DNA of 64,000 bases from Clostridiales bacterium (GCA_015056205.1 SVGS01000001.1:62001-126000), one strand, 5' to 3'; shown: positions 33,368 through 42,171, numbered from the stretch's first letter. The notes: generated by a model from the letters alone, not told the origin. Numbers and translations: made by a program.

Positions 33368-34075
33368 ATGAAGAAGATCGTTGCTTTGGTACTGGTTCTG
33401 ATGTTGGCAGTCTGTTCCGCTGCCGCTCTGGCGGAAGAGGAAAAGGTGATGACTCATGAGGAGTATGTCGCTGCCGAGCTGGATACCGCTGTAACCATCG
33501 AAACCTACGTTCAGGCGACTCAAGCCTGGTGGGATGGGAAAATTACCGTTTATGCTCAGAGCCAGGACGGCGCGTATTTCATCTACAATATGACCTGCGC
33601 TGAAGAAGACGCCGCGAAGCTGATTCCGGGCACCAAGATCCGGGTGAAGGGCTTTAAGGCTGAGTGGGCCGGTGAAGTTGAACTGGCTGAAGGAGCCACT
33701 TTCGAAATCATCGAAGGCGAACCCTTCATCGCCGAAGCGGAAGATGTGACCGCCAAGCTGGGAACCGATGAACTGATCAACTGCCAGAATGAGTTGGTTG
33801 CCTTCAAGGGCATGACGGTGGAAGCTTATGACGAAACCGGCGCCGCCTTCGCGTACAAGAATGCGGAGAACAAGACGGACGACCTGTATTTCAAGGTTTC
33901 CAAGGATGGCGTCACCTATGAATTCTGCGTGGAGTATTATCTCTGCAATGAAAACACGGATGTATACAAGGCTGTTGAAAACCTGAAGGTTGGCGATGTG
34001 ATCGATCTGGAAGGTTTCCTCTACTGGTATAACGGCGCGAATCCCCATATCACGAAGGTAACGCCCGCCCAGTAA
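33368..34075 (+). CDS. Secreted protein with two OB-fold-like domains
   Basis: The 235-residue exported protein has a signal peptide (MKKIVALVLVLMLAVCSAAALA). The mature part looks like two successive OB-fold-like beta barrels, at about residues 40-118 and 135-233. Each has a pattern of the type VTIETYVQ or ELVAFKGMTVEAY, then GTKIRVKGF or VGDVIDLEGF, with a final strand. Extracellular OB folds of this sort can bind sugars or nucleic acids; no catalytic residues are visible. The gene stands alone with its own promoter and a terminator lying inside the end of the convergent gene. Confidence 0.78.
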   Translation: MKKIVALVLVLMLAVCSAAALAEEEKVMTHEEYVAAELDTAVTIETYVQATQAWWDGKITVYAQSQDGAYFIYNMTCAEEDAAKLIPGTKIRVKGFKAEWAGEVELAEGATFEIIEGEPFIAEAEDVTAKLGTDELINCQNELVAFKGMTVEAYDETGAAFAYKNAENKTDDLYFKVSKDGVTYEFCVEYYLCNENTDVYKAVENLKVGDVIDLEGFLYWYNGANPHITKVTPAQ

Positions 34076-34088
34076 TATTCATACGGAA

Positions 34089-35099
34089 TTATTTCACGAC
34101 AGCGGCGTCCGGTTCAAACCGGGCGTCGTTTTTCATGACCATTTTCCATCCGATGACGCCCATGCAAACGGAAGCCAGCCCCATGACGGCCCAGCAGAGA
34201 TCCATGCGCATCCAGGTCAGAAAAGGAATCTTTTTCTCCAGCGCAAACTCCATCAGCATGACGACGCCGCACATGGCCAGCATACCGGCAAGAGAAGGCC
34301 AAAGGGAACGGAGCGCGGCTTTCCGGTCCTTTGAACGGAAGAGACAGCAGAAGAAAACAATCAGCAGGGCCGGGAGCGCCAGCAGCTGGTTGACTTTGAC
34401 AAAGCCCCACCGTAATTCAAGATCGATTCTCAGGCTTTCCAGAAAAGTCTGCAGGGATGCGTAGAGCACCAGGAAGAGAAGACTCTTCGTTCCGGCACGG
34501 CGGACTGAAACCCGAAGCAGAAGAATGAAAATGACAAGGGCTGCCAGCGCCTCCAGCAGAAAAACGGAAAAACACCAGAAACCGTACCGATCCTGCACCG
34601 CGAAAGGGAACCGCTGAAAAAAGGACGGATCTTCCATTGGAAAGGAAGTCCTTTCCAGCATGGGGTCAAACCATTCATCCACATAGTCTCCCAGACCGGT
34701 TCCGGAAAAGAACTCCGCAGCACGGGCCAGGGCCGTGAAAAGTGCGAAAGGAGCGGCTGCTTCATCCAGAACGGCGGGAGCGGGCTGGCGGGTTACGCGG
34801 CCGGTCAGCCAGGCAGCCAGGACAAGGCCGGCCATCACTCCGTAGAGCATATATCCGCCTTCATTCAGGCGGAAGAAAGTGCCCACGCCCCGATCCATAA
34901 ACCAGGTCAGCGATACCAGAAAGTACCCCAGCCGGCCCCCCAGCAGTCCCAGGGGTACCGCGAAAAGGGCAAACCAGCTGACGGAGCCGGCCTTGAGGCG
35001 AGAACGGTGCTGCATCAGCAGGAAGCAAAAAAAGGCACTGACAGCCAGTGCCAGACCGTAGGGATAGATGGTAAGAGAAAAGAGGGAAATCGTTTTCAT
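34089..35099 (-). CDS. Lgt-like membrane protein (divergent prolipoprotein diacylglyceryl transferase homologue)
   Basis: The 336-residue polytopic protein aligns by eye with Lgt. It starts with IYPYGLALAVSAF and has GGRLGYFLV near residue 54, GGYMLYGVMAG near 81, and FLESLRIDL followed by WGFVKVNQLLAL near 220. The Lgt signature, normally GRIGNFINGE, reads ARAAEFFSGTG here. The key Arg is kept but the Asn and Glu positions are changed, so lipoprotein modification activity is doubtful. About 60 extra residues with more spans follow the Lgt-like core. It is downstream of, and 3 bp from, a phosphodiester glycosidase gene. Confidence 0.75.
   Translation of the reverse strand: MKTISLFSLTIYPYGLALAVSAFFCFLLMQHRSRLKAGSVSWFALFAVPLGLLGGRLGYFLVSLTWFMDRGVGTFFRLNEGGYMLYGVMAGLVLAAWLTGRVTRQPAPAVLDEAAAPFALFTALARAAEFFSGTGLGDYVDEWFDPMLERTSFPMEDPSFFQRFPFAVQDRYGFWCFSVFLLEALAALVIFILLLRVSVRRAGTKSLLFLVLYASLQTFLESLRIDLELRWGFVKVNQLLALPALLIVFFCCLFRSKDRKAALRSLWPSLAGMLAMCGVVMLMEFALEKKIPFLTWMRMDLCWAVMGLASVCMGVIGWKMVMKNDARFEPDAAVVK
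34103..34133 (+). terminator. Terminator of the OB-fold protein gene, inside the Lgt-like gene
   Basis: An 11-bp stem (34103-34113 with 34118-34128, two G-T pairs) with a 4-base loop is followed by five T residues. It lies within the last codons of the convergent gene. Confidence 0.8.
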
Positions 35100-35102
35100 G
35101 AA

Positions 35103-36023
35103 TCAATTCACCGCCGCAGAAGCAAAATAAATAATATCAGAGATTTCACGGCTGTTTGCGGTATTATGGATCAGCTTTCCGTTGACCAGAACATGGGTGG
35201 AACCGCCGCCGTCCAGATTGTAAGCGACTTTGCAGCCGGGGAAGAGCTCAGCGACGTAATTGGCCAGCTCCTGCATATTCATTCCGACACTGTTGCCGCC
35301 GTCAATTTCCACAACCGCATATTTTAAATGATCCAGCTGACAGATGCAGACACGCTGTGTTGCCATATTGGGCGCATGCTCGCCTTTCCGGTCAATCTCC
35401 TGAACCTCTCCGTCCAGCACGAGAGCGGGCCCGAAAGTAAAGGTATTCACTGCTTTGCGGCCCTGGGATTCCAGCCGGAGCAGGTAAGTTGCCATACTTT
35501 CACCGGTGGCGCTTTTGACAACGGTAAAATCACCTTCGCTGTCGATCACCAGCACATCCCGGGGCGCTTTCTGGATATCCAGAGCGTCCCGGTAAAAAAC
35601 CCCCTGACGGATGACATAACCGAAATCATAGGTATACTTGGCAAAGTCGGAATTTAAAGCCACCACCGCATTGACCCGCTGCGCCATCTTGTTGGAACGC
35701 TCCAGCTTGCGGCTTTCATAGCTGTCATCGCTGAAAAGCGTTCTGAGCTGGCTGGCATCGCTGATCTCAATTGTGATCCAGCGGCAGGTAGTCCGTTCGG
35801 CACTGGATTTGGGCTTTCTCGGAGCGGCTTCCACCACAACATGGATCGATTCGTCCCGGTACTCCGTTTTTGAAATCCAGCCATCGGGCTGCATCGGACG
35901 CCCATAGACGGACATCGCCAGATCCAGCGGCTGAACCTCAGCCAGCGAGGGAGAAGACAGAACCAGTGTCATGCAGAGAAGCAATAAAACCGTGATGATC
36001 CAACGAACGGCATTTCCGCGCAC
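35103..36023 (-). CDS. Exported phosphodiester glycosidase-family protein (NAGPA-like)
   Basis: The 306-residue protein has a signal peptide (WIITVLLLLCMTLVLSSPSLA). Its domain is of the NAGPA/phosphodiester alpha-GlcNAcase type: VVALNSDFAKY, GVFYRD, FTFGPALVLDGE, AVVEIDGGNS and YNLDGGGSTHVLVNGK. The Asp-Gly-Gly-Gly-Ser motif is the family hallmark. Members remove sugar-phosphodiester groups or act in exopolysaccharide metabolism. Start: GGAGG at 36036-36032 precedes GTG 36023 by 8 bp; an ATG at 36041 lies before that ribosome site. It is the first gene of a two-gene operon with the Lgt-like protein. Confidence 0.87.
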   Translation of the reverse strand: MRGNAVRWIITVLLLLCMTLVLSSPSLAEVQPLDLAMSVYGRPMQPDGWISKTEYRDESIHVVVEAAPRKPKSSAERTTCRWITIEISDASQLRTLFSDDSYESRKLERSNKMAQRVNAVVALNSDFAKYTYDFGYVIRQGVFYRDALDIQKAPRDVLVIDSEGDFTVVKSATGESMATYLLRLESQGRKAVNTFTFGPALVLDGEVQEIDRKGEHAPNMATQRVCICQLDHLKYAVVEIDGGNSVGMNMQELANYVAELFPGCKVAYNLDGGGSTHVLVNGKLIHNTANSREISDIIYFASAAVN

Positions 36024-36067
36024 GCAATAATCCTCCAGCATCCAAGATTTACAAAAAACCGGATTTA

Positions 36068-36096
36068 ATTGTATGAAATAATGTCAGGAAAGTCAA
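36068..36096 (-). promoter_or_regulatory. Promoter of the glycosidase operon
   Basis: Reverse-strand TTGACT (36096-36091) and TACAAT (36073-36068) are separated by 17 bp, between the broken psd-like gene and the glycosidase gene. Confidence 0.65.
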
Positions 36097-36126
36097 TAAG
36101 ACATGAGATGGGAAAACCGGTTTCGG

Positions 36127-37389
36127 TTATTTTCGGGTCAGAGCGGCATACGGTTCTCCCATCAGGACATGGGCATAGCCGTCGTCTCCTTCTGCTTTGC
36201 ACAGAAATTCAACGTCAACACAGGACTGGAACACCATGACGATATCGCTTCCGCCGAAAAGAAAATACCCCATGGGGTCTCCCTTTTTAACGATGGAGCC
36301 CACTTTCAGATCCTCTTCCCAGTTGCAGGAGCAGATCTGGGACATTCCGATGGGAAGAACGGCCACCAGGCCGTATTATTCCGTGTCAATGATGACGCAG
36401 TCACGGGTTTCGATCATCTGCCAGCCGGGAATCGTGTCCCGCAGAACATACCGTTTCAGATCCGGATTCCATACGGTGATTCCGCCCGCGGCGTTTACGG
36501 CAGGAATCTTACGAAGCTCGACGATTTTGCCGCTGACCGGGAAATGATACCGGTGATAATCGTTCACATCCAGGAAGGTATGGGACAGCGTGCCGCCGTT
36601 GAAGGCGTCCTGATAAGCGGAATCCGGGCCGATCAGCATGGCGATGGAAGTGAAGTTTGCGGACTTGATGTTCACTCCTTCCTTCTGTACCAGGTTTCCA
36701 TCCTGATCGATCAGCCAGATTCCCTGGGGCTTCGAATCTGCCGGAGCCACCACTGCGCAGTCCGCGATGGGACGCACGGACGGATCGATCAGATGCCGGG
36801 AGAACCATTCATTGAATGTGTGCCATATATTGGTATCCGCATACCACCCGCGCTGCATGTTCATGGAAGGATCGCTTTTAATCCGTTGATAAATCAGATC
36901 ATTCCAGCTGTCTTCCGTGGACAGGAAATCTCCCCATGCATTCGCGTACTTTCTGCACCAGGATGCGATTGGTTCGTGATACTGGAGAGTCGGGTAGTAA
37001 TACCCTTTTCCTTCCAGTTCCGGCAGAGGCTGATCCACCACGAACCAGAAATAATCAACCCCCTGGTCTATATGATCATAGAGGGTGGGATACTTCGCGT
37101 CCGACAGCACGTTCCAGGGCATACAGGTGACCGCCCAGTCGATAAATTCGTACAGATCCTCCACGCTCTGAACCGGATTGGTATCCGGATCCGGGTTGAT
37201 TTTCGCGGCGGCGGCGATCGATTTTTCCATCAGCGCCATCAGCCCCGGATCCGATTCCAGCATATTCATCATGGAAAGGGCGGCTTCCGAGCGCGGCAGA
37301 ACGATTTCCGGGGCCGGCTCCGCAACGCTTACGGCAGAAAACAGAAGCAGAAAAATTCCCAGCAACAGACATAAAGCTTTGTTTTTCAT
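36127..37389 (-). pseudogene. Exported phosphatidylserine decarboxylase-like gene interrupted by an in-frame TAA
   Basis: The gene would encode about 420 residues. It has a signal peptide (MKNKALCLLLGIFLLLFSAVSVA, start ATG 37389 with AAAGGAG 8 bp upstream), then a Psd-like domain with WFSRHLID, FNGGTLSHTFLDVNDYHRYHFPVSG and MIETRDCVIIDTE. A TAA at 36378-36376 then interrupts the frame. The same frame continues YGLVAVLPIGMSQ and ends with VKKGDPMGYFLFGGSDIVMVF. The GGS serine (codon at 36249-36247), which by family knowledge becomes the pyruvoyl group, lies after the stop. The truncated product would therefore lack the catalytic centre. The reading frame is otherwise clean, which points to a recent nonsense change or a sequencing error. 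Confidence 0.85.
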
Positions 37390-37461
37390 GATCATTCTCC
37401 TTTTACATAAAAGGCAGCGGTTCGGGGGCAAAGACAAACTGCTGTTTTTTTGTCTGCCGGT

Positions 37462-37491
37462 ATTATAACAGTATATGGCCTTCCGTTTCAA
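37462..37491 (-). promoter_or_regulatory. Promoter of the psd-like gene
   Basis: Reverse-strand TTGAAA (37491-37486) and a perfect TATAAT (37467-37462) are separated by 18 bp. An intact promoter in front of the broken gene supports recent inactivation. Confidence 0.5.
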
Positions 37492-37675
37492 CCCCGCCGG
37501 CCGCGTTGGGAACCGTTTTTCCGCCGGCACCGGAGAATGTTCCGGGTATCCAATCCTGTGTACAGATTAACCATAACGTTCAGCGTTACAGGCGGACCTG
37601 CCGAGAACAGGCATTGCTTTTCCCGGAAAAACAGGTAATATATATCAGGAAAAAGAAAAGGAAGGTAACATACGC

Positions 37676-37933
37676 ATGAAAGGGAACTATAACCCCAACA
37701 TTCACGCAACTCTCCTGGCAGCCGTGGGAGCATACCTGCTTTATCTGGCCTGGACTCTGCTTGATAAATACAGGAGCGGCGCCAACGAGATGGATCCCTT
37801 CTGGAATATTGCCGCTGTCATCGTATTTGCTCTGGGCGGACTGGGGACCATCTGGTACGCATGGACTGTGTACCGGAAAAGCCGGAGGGAAGAGAAAGAA
37901 AAAGACGCCGGGAATAACGATGAAAATCCGTAA
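37676..37933 (+). CDS. Small two-span membrane protein, unknown function
   Basis: The 85-residue protein has two hydrophobic segments, at about residues 10-29 (ATLLAAVGAYLLYLAWTLL) and 44-65 (NIAAVIVFALGGLGTIWYAW). A highly charged C-terminal tail rich in Lys, Glu and Asn follows. Both ends are probably cytoplasmic. GGAAGG lies before the ATG. It precedes the chvE promoter and is probably a separate unit. I do not recognise the family. Confidence 0.72.
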   Translation: MKGNYNPNIHATLLAAVGAYLLYLAWTLLDKYRSGANEMDPFWNIAAVIVFALGGLGTIWYAWTVYRKSRREEKEKDAGNNDENP

Positions 37934-38023
37934 TCATCCCGGGATGATGCCTGCGCTTACGGGAACGGACGGTTTTTTTATTGTTTTTTTCCTGTATTCC
38001 ATCCATGCTTATTGAAAAATGTA

Positions 38024-38052
38024 TTTACAAATTTTATGCGTAAGTGTAGAAT
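38024..38052 (+). promoter_or_regulatory. Promoter of chvE-mmsAB
   Basis: TTTACA (38024-38029) and TAGAAT (38047-38052) are separated by 17 bp, in an A/T-rich stretch 60 bp before the gene. Confidence 0.65.
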
Positions 38053-38111
38053 ATGGTTAAATAATTGCCGGATGGACAATCCGGGAAATCAAAAAAGGAG
38101 TGTAGAGCAGT

Positions 38112-39224
38112 ATGAAAAAGATCGTATCCCTGGTACTCGCGGTGGCATTGGTTCTGGGTCTGTGTTCTTTCGCGTCCGCTGAAGGCGCGGCGAAGAAGGT
38201 CGGTATCGCCATGCCGACACAGTCCCTCGAGCGCTGGAACCGTGACGGCGCTTATCTGAAGGAGCAGTTTGAAGCTGCCGGCTATGAGACGGTTCTGTCC
38301 TACTCCGACAACAAGAATGATCAGCAGGTGAACGACATCGCAAACATGCTGAGCGCTGACGTCAGCCTCCTGATTATCTCCTGTGTTGACAGCGACGGCC
38401 TGAACACGGTTCTGAACGAAGCCGCTGAAAAAGGCATTCCGGTTATCGCCTATGACCGTATGATCAACAATGACGCGGTTTCCTATTATGTGTCCTTTGA
38501 CAACTACACCGTTGGTGTGCTGCAGGGCACCTTCGTGAAGGAAGCTCTGGATCTGGACAATGCCGGCGACAAGACCTTCAACATGGAGTTTACCGGCGGC
38601 GCTTCCACCGACCCCAACGCAGCTTATTTCTTCAATGGCGCTTATGACCAGCTGGCCCCCTACATCGAGAAGGGCACCATTAAGGTTCCGTCCGGCCAGA
38701 CCACGCTGGCGCAGTGCGGCACTGAGCAGTGGAGCACTGACGTAGCGCTGTCCCGCGCTCAGAACATCCTCGGTTCCTTCTACGCGGATGACACCGTGCT
38801 GGATGCATGGCTGTGCTCCAACGACTCCACCGCCGCCGGCGTTGCCCAGGCGATCGAATCCGATTACAAGGGAAGCAATACTGTGATCGTGACCGGTCAG
38901 GACGGTGATATTGCCAACCTGGCGAATATTGTCGATGGCAAGCAGACCATGACCGTGTACAAGAACGTGGCGAACGAAGCTGTTGTGACCCTGTCTGTTG
39001 CCAAGGCGATTCTGAGCGGTGAGGCAATCGACGGTGCTGCTCTGGCGGCTGCTCAGGAAGTTGAGTGTGCTTTCGATACTTCCTCCTACTTCAGCTCTCC
39101 CGAAAAGAACACTCCCGCGTTCCTGCTGGTTCCCACCGTTGTGACGAAGGACAATCTGAGCTACCTGGTTGACACCGGACTGTATCAGTGGGATGCCGAC
39201 CAGAAGTATCTGCTGGCGAAGTAA
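38112..39224 (+). CDS. chvE: Multiple-monosaccharide ABC transporter substrate-binding protein
   Basis: This 370-residue exported ChvE-like sugar-binding protein has a signal peptide (MKKIVSLVLAVALVLGLCSFASA). The mature part has VGIAMPTQSLERWNRDG at the N-terminus, VIAYDRMI in the hinge region, SNDSTAAGVAQAI and VTGQDGD, all typical of the family. In relatives, ChvE binds several aldoses such as galactose, arabinose and glucose. Cys at position 17 lies in LGLC but lacks a proper lipobox. The gene is followed by a GC-rich hairpin with a short T-run, then the ATPase and permease genes. Confidence 0.93.
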   Translation: MKKIVSLVLAVALVLGLCSFASAEGAAKKVGIAMPTQSLERWNRDGAYLKEQFEAAGYETVLSYSDNKNDQQVNDIANMLSADVSLLIISCVDSDGLNTVLNEAAEKGIPVIAYDRMINNDAVSYYVSFDNYTVGVLQGTFVKEALDLDNAGDKTFNMEFTGGASTDPNAAYFFNGAYDQLAPYIEKGTIKVPSGQTTLAQCGTEQWSTDVALSRAQNILGSFYADDTVLDAWLCSNDSTAAGVAQAIESDYKGSNTVIVTGQDGDIANLANIVDGKQTMTVYKNVANEAVVTLSVAKAILSGEAIDGAALAAAQEVECAFDTSSYFSSPEKNTPAFLLVPTVVTKDNLSYLVDTGLYQWDADQKYLLAK

Positions 39225-39250
39225 TCAAATACCACGGAAGCAACTTTGCA

Positions 39251-39279
39251 GCGGGCGGGGAAAACCCCCGCCCGCTTTT
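39251..39279 (+). terminator. Leaky terminator between chvE and mmsA
   Basis: GCGGGCGGGG (39251-39260) pairs perfectly with CCCCGCCCGC (39266-39275) around a 5-base loop and is followed by TTTT. It probably lets most transcripts stop after the binding-protein gene while some continue. Confidence 0.85.
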
Positions 39280-39311
39280 CAGAATGACGGTTTATGAAGG
39301 AGGAATTATAC

Positions 39312-40844
39312 TTGGCTGATATTATTCTGGAAATGAAAAACATCACCAAGGAATTCCCGGGCGTCAAGGCGCTGGATAACGTTAACCTTGTTGTGGAACG
39401 CGGAACGATCCATGCGCTGATCGGTGAAAACGGCGCCGGAAAATCTACGCTGATGAATGTGCTTTCGGGTATTTATCCCTATGGTACATATTCCGGCGAA
39501 ATCTACTACAACGGGAAACTGTGCAAGTTTAAGACGCTGAAGGAATCTGAGGCGGAAAATATTGTTATTATCCATCAGGAACTGGCGCTGATTCCGCTGC
39601 TTTCCATCGGGGAAAACATGTTCCTCGGAAACGAGATCCGGAGCAGTGCCGGGATCATCGACTGGAATAAAACCTACGCTGAAGCGGAAAAGCATATGCG
39701 GCAGGTTGGCCTGCAGGAATCTCCACACTCACTGATCAAGGATATCGGAACCGGAAAACAGCAGTTGGTTGAAATAGCCAAGGCGTTCTCCAAGAATGTG
39801 AAACTGCTGATCCTGGATGAGCCGACGTCTTCTCTGAACGATGAAGACGCGAAAATGCTGCTTGACCTGCTTATGGAATTCAAGAAGCAAGGACTGACAT
39901 CCATCATCATTACACATAAACTGAACGAGATCATCTACTGCGCAGATAAAGCCACGATTATTCGGGACGGCGCGACAATCACAACACTGGTCAAAGGTGT
40001 CGATGAATTCAACGAAGACCGAATCATCAAAGGGATGGTCGGACGTGCCATGGGCGACCGTTATCCCGAACGGGATCACAACGTACAGCCGGAAGTCCGG
40101 CTGGAGGTAAAAGACTGGACGGTTCACCATCCTCTTTATCCGGAAAAGCTGGTGGATGATCATATTTCATTCAAAGTTCATAAAGGTGAAATAATCGGAT
40201 TCTCTGGTCTGCAGGGCGCCGGACGGACCGAGCTGGCCATGTCCATTTTTGGCCGGAGCTACGGTACGAATATAAGCGGTGAACTGTATCTGAACGGCAG
40301 AAAAACACGCCTGCGGGATCCGGAAGCGGCCATCCGCGCCGGTCTTGCCTATGTAACGGAAGACCGGAAAACGAACGGGCTTCTGCTGAATGAGAGCATC
40401 CGTTTCAATACGACACTGCCCCGGCTGGATAAAATCAGCAAAAGAGGTATAATTGATCAGGACAGGGAAAAGATAGCGGCGGAAAACATGAGAAAGGAAA
40501 TGGGTACAAAGACTCCCTCAATTGAGCAGAAAGTGGGCAACCTCTCAGGCGGGAACCAGCAAAAGGCTTTACTTGGGAAATGGATGTTTACGGAGCCGGA
40601 TATCCTGATCATGGATGAACCGACCCGCGGCATTGACGTAGGCGCCAAGTATGATATCTACTGTCTGATGAATCAGATGGTGGCAGACGGCAAATCCGTT
40701 ATCATGATATCATCGGAAATGCCGGAACTGCTTGGGATGTGCGATCGAATATATGTAATGAACGAAGGAAGGCTGCTGGCTGAATTGAACGCGAAGGAAA
40801 CGTCCCAGGAAGAGATTATGGGATATATCATCAGAGACAGTTAA
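39312..40844 (+). CDS. mmsA: Multiple-monosaccharide ABC transporter ATP-binding protein
   Basis: The 510-residue double ATPase of the sugar (CUT2) family has Walker A GENGAGKST near residue 35, IIHQELALIPLLSI (Q-loop) and Walker B LLILDEPTSSLND in the first half. In the second half are GLQGAGRTELA in place of Walker A, signature LSGGNQQKALLGKW and LIMDEPTRGIDVGAKYDIY. Start: AAGGAGG at 39297-39303 favours TTG 39312 (8 bp); ATG 39294 overlaps that site. The order binding protein, ATPase, permease is that of ChvE-GguAB/MmsAB systems. Confidence 0.94.
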   Translation: MADIILEMKNITKEFPGVKALDNVNLVVERGTIHALIGENGAGKSTLMNVLSGIYPYGTYSGEIYYNGKLCKFKTLKESEAENIVIIHQELALIPLLSIGENMFLGNEIRSSAGIIDWNKTYAEAEKHMRQVGLQESPHSLIKDIGTGKQQLVEIAKAFSKNVKLLILDEPTSSLNDEDAKMLLDLLMEFKKQGLTSIIITHKLNEIIYCADKATIIRDGATITTLVKGVDEFNEDRIIKGMVGRAMGDRYPERDHNVQPEVRLEVKDWTVHHPLYPEKLVDDHISFKVHKGEIIGFSGLQGAGRTELAMSIFGRSYGTNISGELYLNGRKTRLRDPEAAIRAGLAYVTEDRKTNGLLLNESIRFNTTLPRLDKISKRGIIDQDREKIAAENMRKEMGTKTPSIEQKVGNLSGGNQQKALLGKWMFTEPDILIMDEPTRGIDVGAKYDIYCLMNQMVADGKSVIMISSEMPELLGMCDRIYVMNEGRLLAELNAKETSQEEIMGYIIRDS

Positions 40845-40896
40845 GTATCACTTTGCCCGGACGAAAGAAAACATTTTTGAAAAGGAGTGTTATTCT

Positions 40897-42126
40897 ATGG
40901 CGGCTTCCACCGCGAAGAAAGGCGCTGTTCAGAACAGCAGCAAAGGAAAGACAATTGATTTTCTGACGAAAAACTCCATGACTATCGCACTGGTCGCTGT
41001 GTTCATTCTGTTCGCAGCATTGACAAACGGCAGACTGCTGTACGCTCAGAACATGTCCAACCTGCTGCTGCAGAACGGATACGTTCTGGTTATGGCCTGC
41101 GGCATGCTGCTGTGCATCCTGACAGGCGGCAACATTGACTTGTCAGTCGGCTCTGTGATCTGTATGGTTGGCGGGCTGGCTGCCGTACTGGTAACGAACC
41201 TGGGATGGAATCCCTACCTTGTGATCCCGATTTGTCTGATCGCCGGACTGGCTATCGGCGCATGGCAGGGATACTGGATCGGTTTTGTCCGGATTCCGCC
41301 CTTCATCACTACGCTGGCCGGAATGTTCATCTTCAGAGGCATTGGGCGCCTGGTCCTGGATAACAAGACTGTTCCGATGCAGAATGCATCTTTTAACAAT
41401 CTGTTTACCTCCTATATCAACATTCCCGGACTGGACGTTATTTCCACAAAGCAAGCGCCGGTGGACAATCCCCACATCTGGTCTCCTTTGCTGATCGGCG
41501 CAGTTGTCGTTGTGCTGATTCTGCTGTTTACGATCAAGGGACGGATCAGCAAGAAAAGGAACGGCTATCATCTGAATTCTTCTGTGGTGGATTACGGCAA
41601 GATTGCCGTGATCGGTGCTTTGATCATGTGGTACAGCTGGAAACTGAGCGAGTACAAGGGCATCTCCGTCATGCTCCTGTGGGTACTGGCCATATGCCTG
41701 ATTTACTATTTCATTACTTCCAAGACTGTCATCGGCCGCTATTTCTATGCGGTCGGCGGCAATGAAAAGGCAACGAAGCTGTCCGGCATCAATACGAACA
41801 AAATCTATTTTCTGGCCTATTCAAACATGGGTTTGATGGCCGGTCTGTGCGGCCTGCTGTGCCTTGCCCGCGTTGGCTCGGTTTCCGGCCAGACCGGTAC
41901 CTCCTTTGAAATGGACGCGATCGCTTCCTGCTTCATCGGAGGCGCTTCCGCTTACGGAGGAAGCGGTACGGTCGGCGGTGTTGTCATCGGTGCTTTGCTG
42001 CTGGGTGTGCTAAATATGGGAATGTCCATTCTCGGCTTTACAGATTCCTGGCAGTACGTGGTCAAAGGCGGCGTTCTGCTGGTCGCTGTTATATTCGATG
42101 TGGTTTCCAAACGGAAAAAGAGCTGA
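40897..42126 (+). CDS. mmsB: Multiple-monosaccharide ABC transporter permease
   Basis: The 409-residue CUT2 permease has about ten spans. It has CILTGGNIDLSVGSVICMVGG near residue 72, RIPPFITTLAGMFIFRG, and a long insertion near residues 205-270. I associate that insertion with MmsB/GguB rather than MglC. YAVGGNEKATKLSGIN and a C-terminal GGASAYGGSGTVGGVVIGALLLG follow. Compared with the MglC at the window start it is the same family but clearly a different subfamily. Confidence 0.94.
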   Translation: MAASTAKKGAVQNSSKGKTIDFLTKNSMTIALVAVFILFAALTNGRLLYAQNMSNLLLQNGYVLVMACGMLLCILTGGNIDLSVGSVICMVGGLAAVLVTNLGWNPYLVIPICLIAGLAIGAWQGYWIGFVRIPPFITTLAGMFIFRGIGRLVLDNKTVPMQNASFNNLFTSYINIPGLDVISTKQAPVDNPHIWSPLLIGAVVVVLILLFTIKGRISKKRNGYHLNSSVVDYGKIAVIGALIMWYSWKLSEYKGISVMLLWVLAICLIYYFITSKTVIGRYFYAVGGNEKATKLSGINTNKIYFLAYSNMGLMAGLCGLLCLARVGSVSGQTGTSFEMDAIASCFIGGASAYGGSGTVGGVVIGALLLGVLNMGMSILGFTDSWQYVVKGGVLLVAVIFDVVSKRKKS

Positions 42127-42141
42127 GTTTGAAAAATGCTT

Positions 42142-42171
42142 ACCGGAAGGGCAGCCGCCTTTCCGGTTTTT
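42142..42171 (+). terminator. Terminator of chvE-mmsAB
   Basis: ACCGGAAGG (42142-42150) pairs with CCTTTCCGGT (42158-42167) with one bulged base and runs into TTTTTA. Confidence 0.85.

Noticed and set aside
36376-36378. Stop-codon recoding (selenocysteine or pyrrolysine) in the psd-like gene
   Set aside because: The codon is TAA, whereas those recodings use TGA and TAG. Other genes in the window end normally in TAA.
37934-37985. Rho-independent terminator after the 85-residue protein
   Set aside because: A T-run and a short palindrome (ATCATCCC with GGGATGAT) exist but are separated by about 25 bases, so no single convincing stem-plus-T-run can be drawn.
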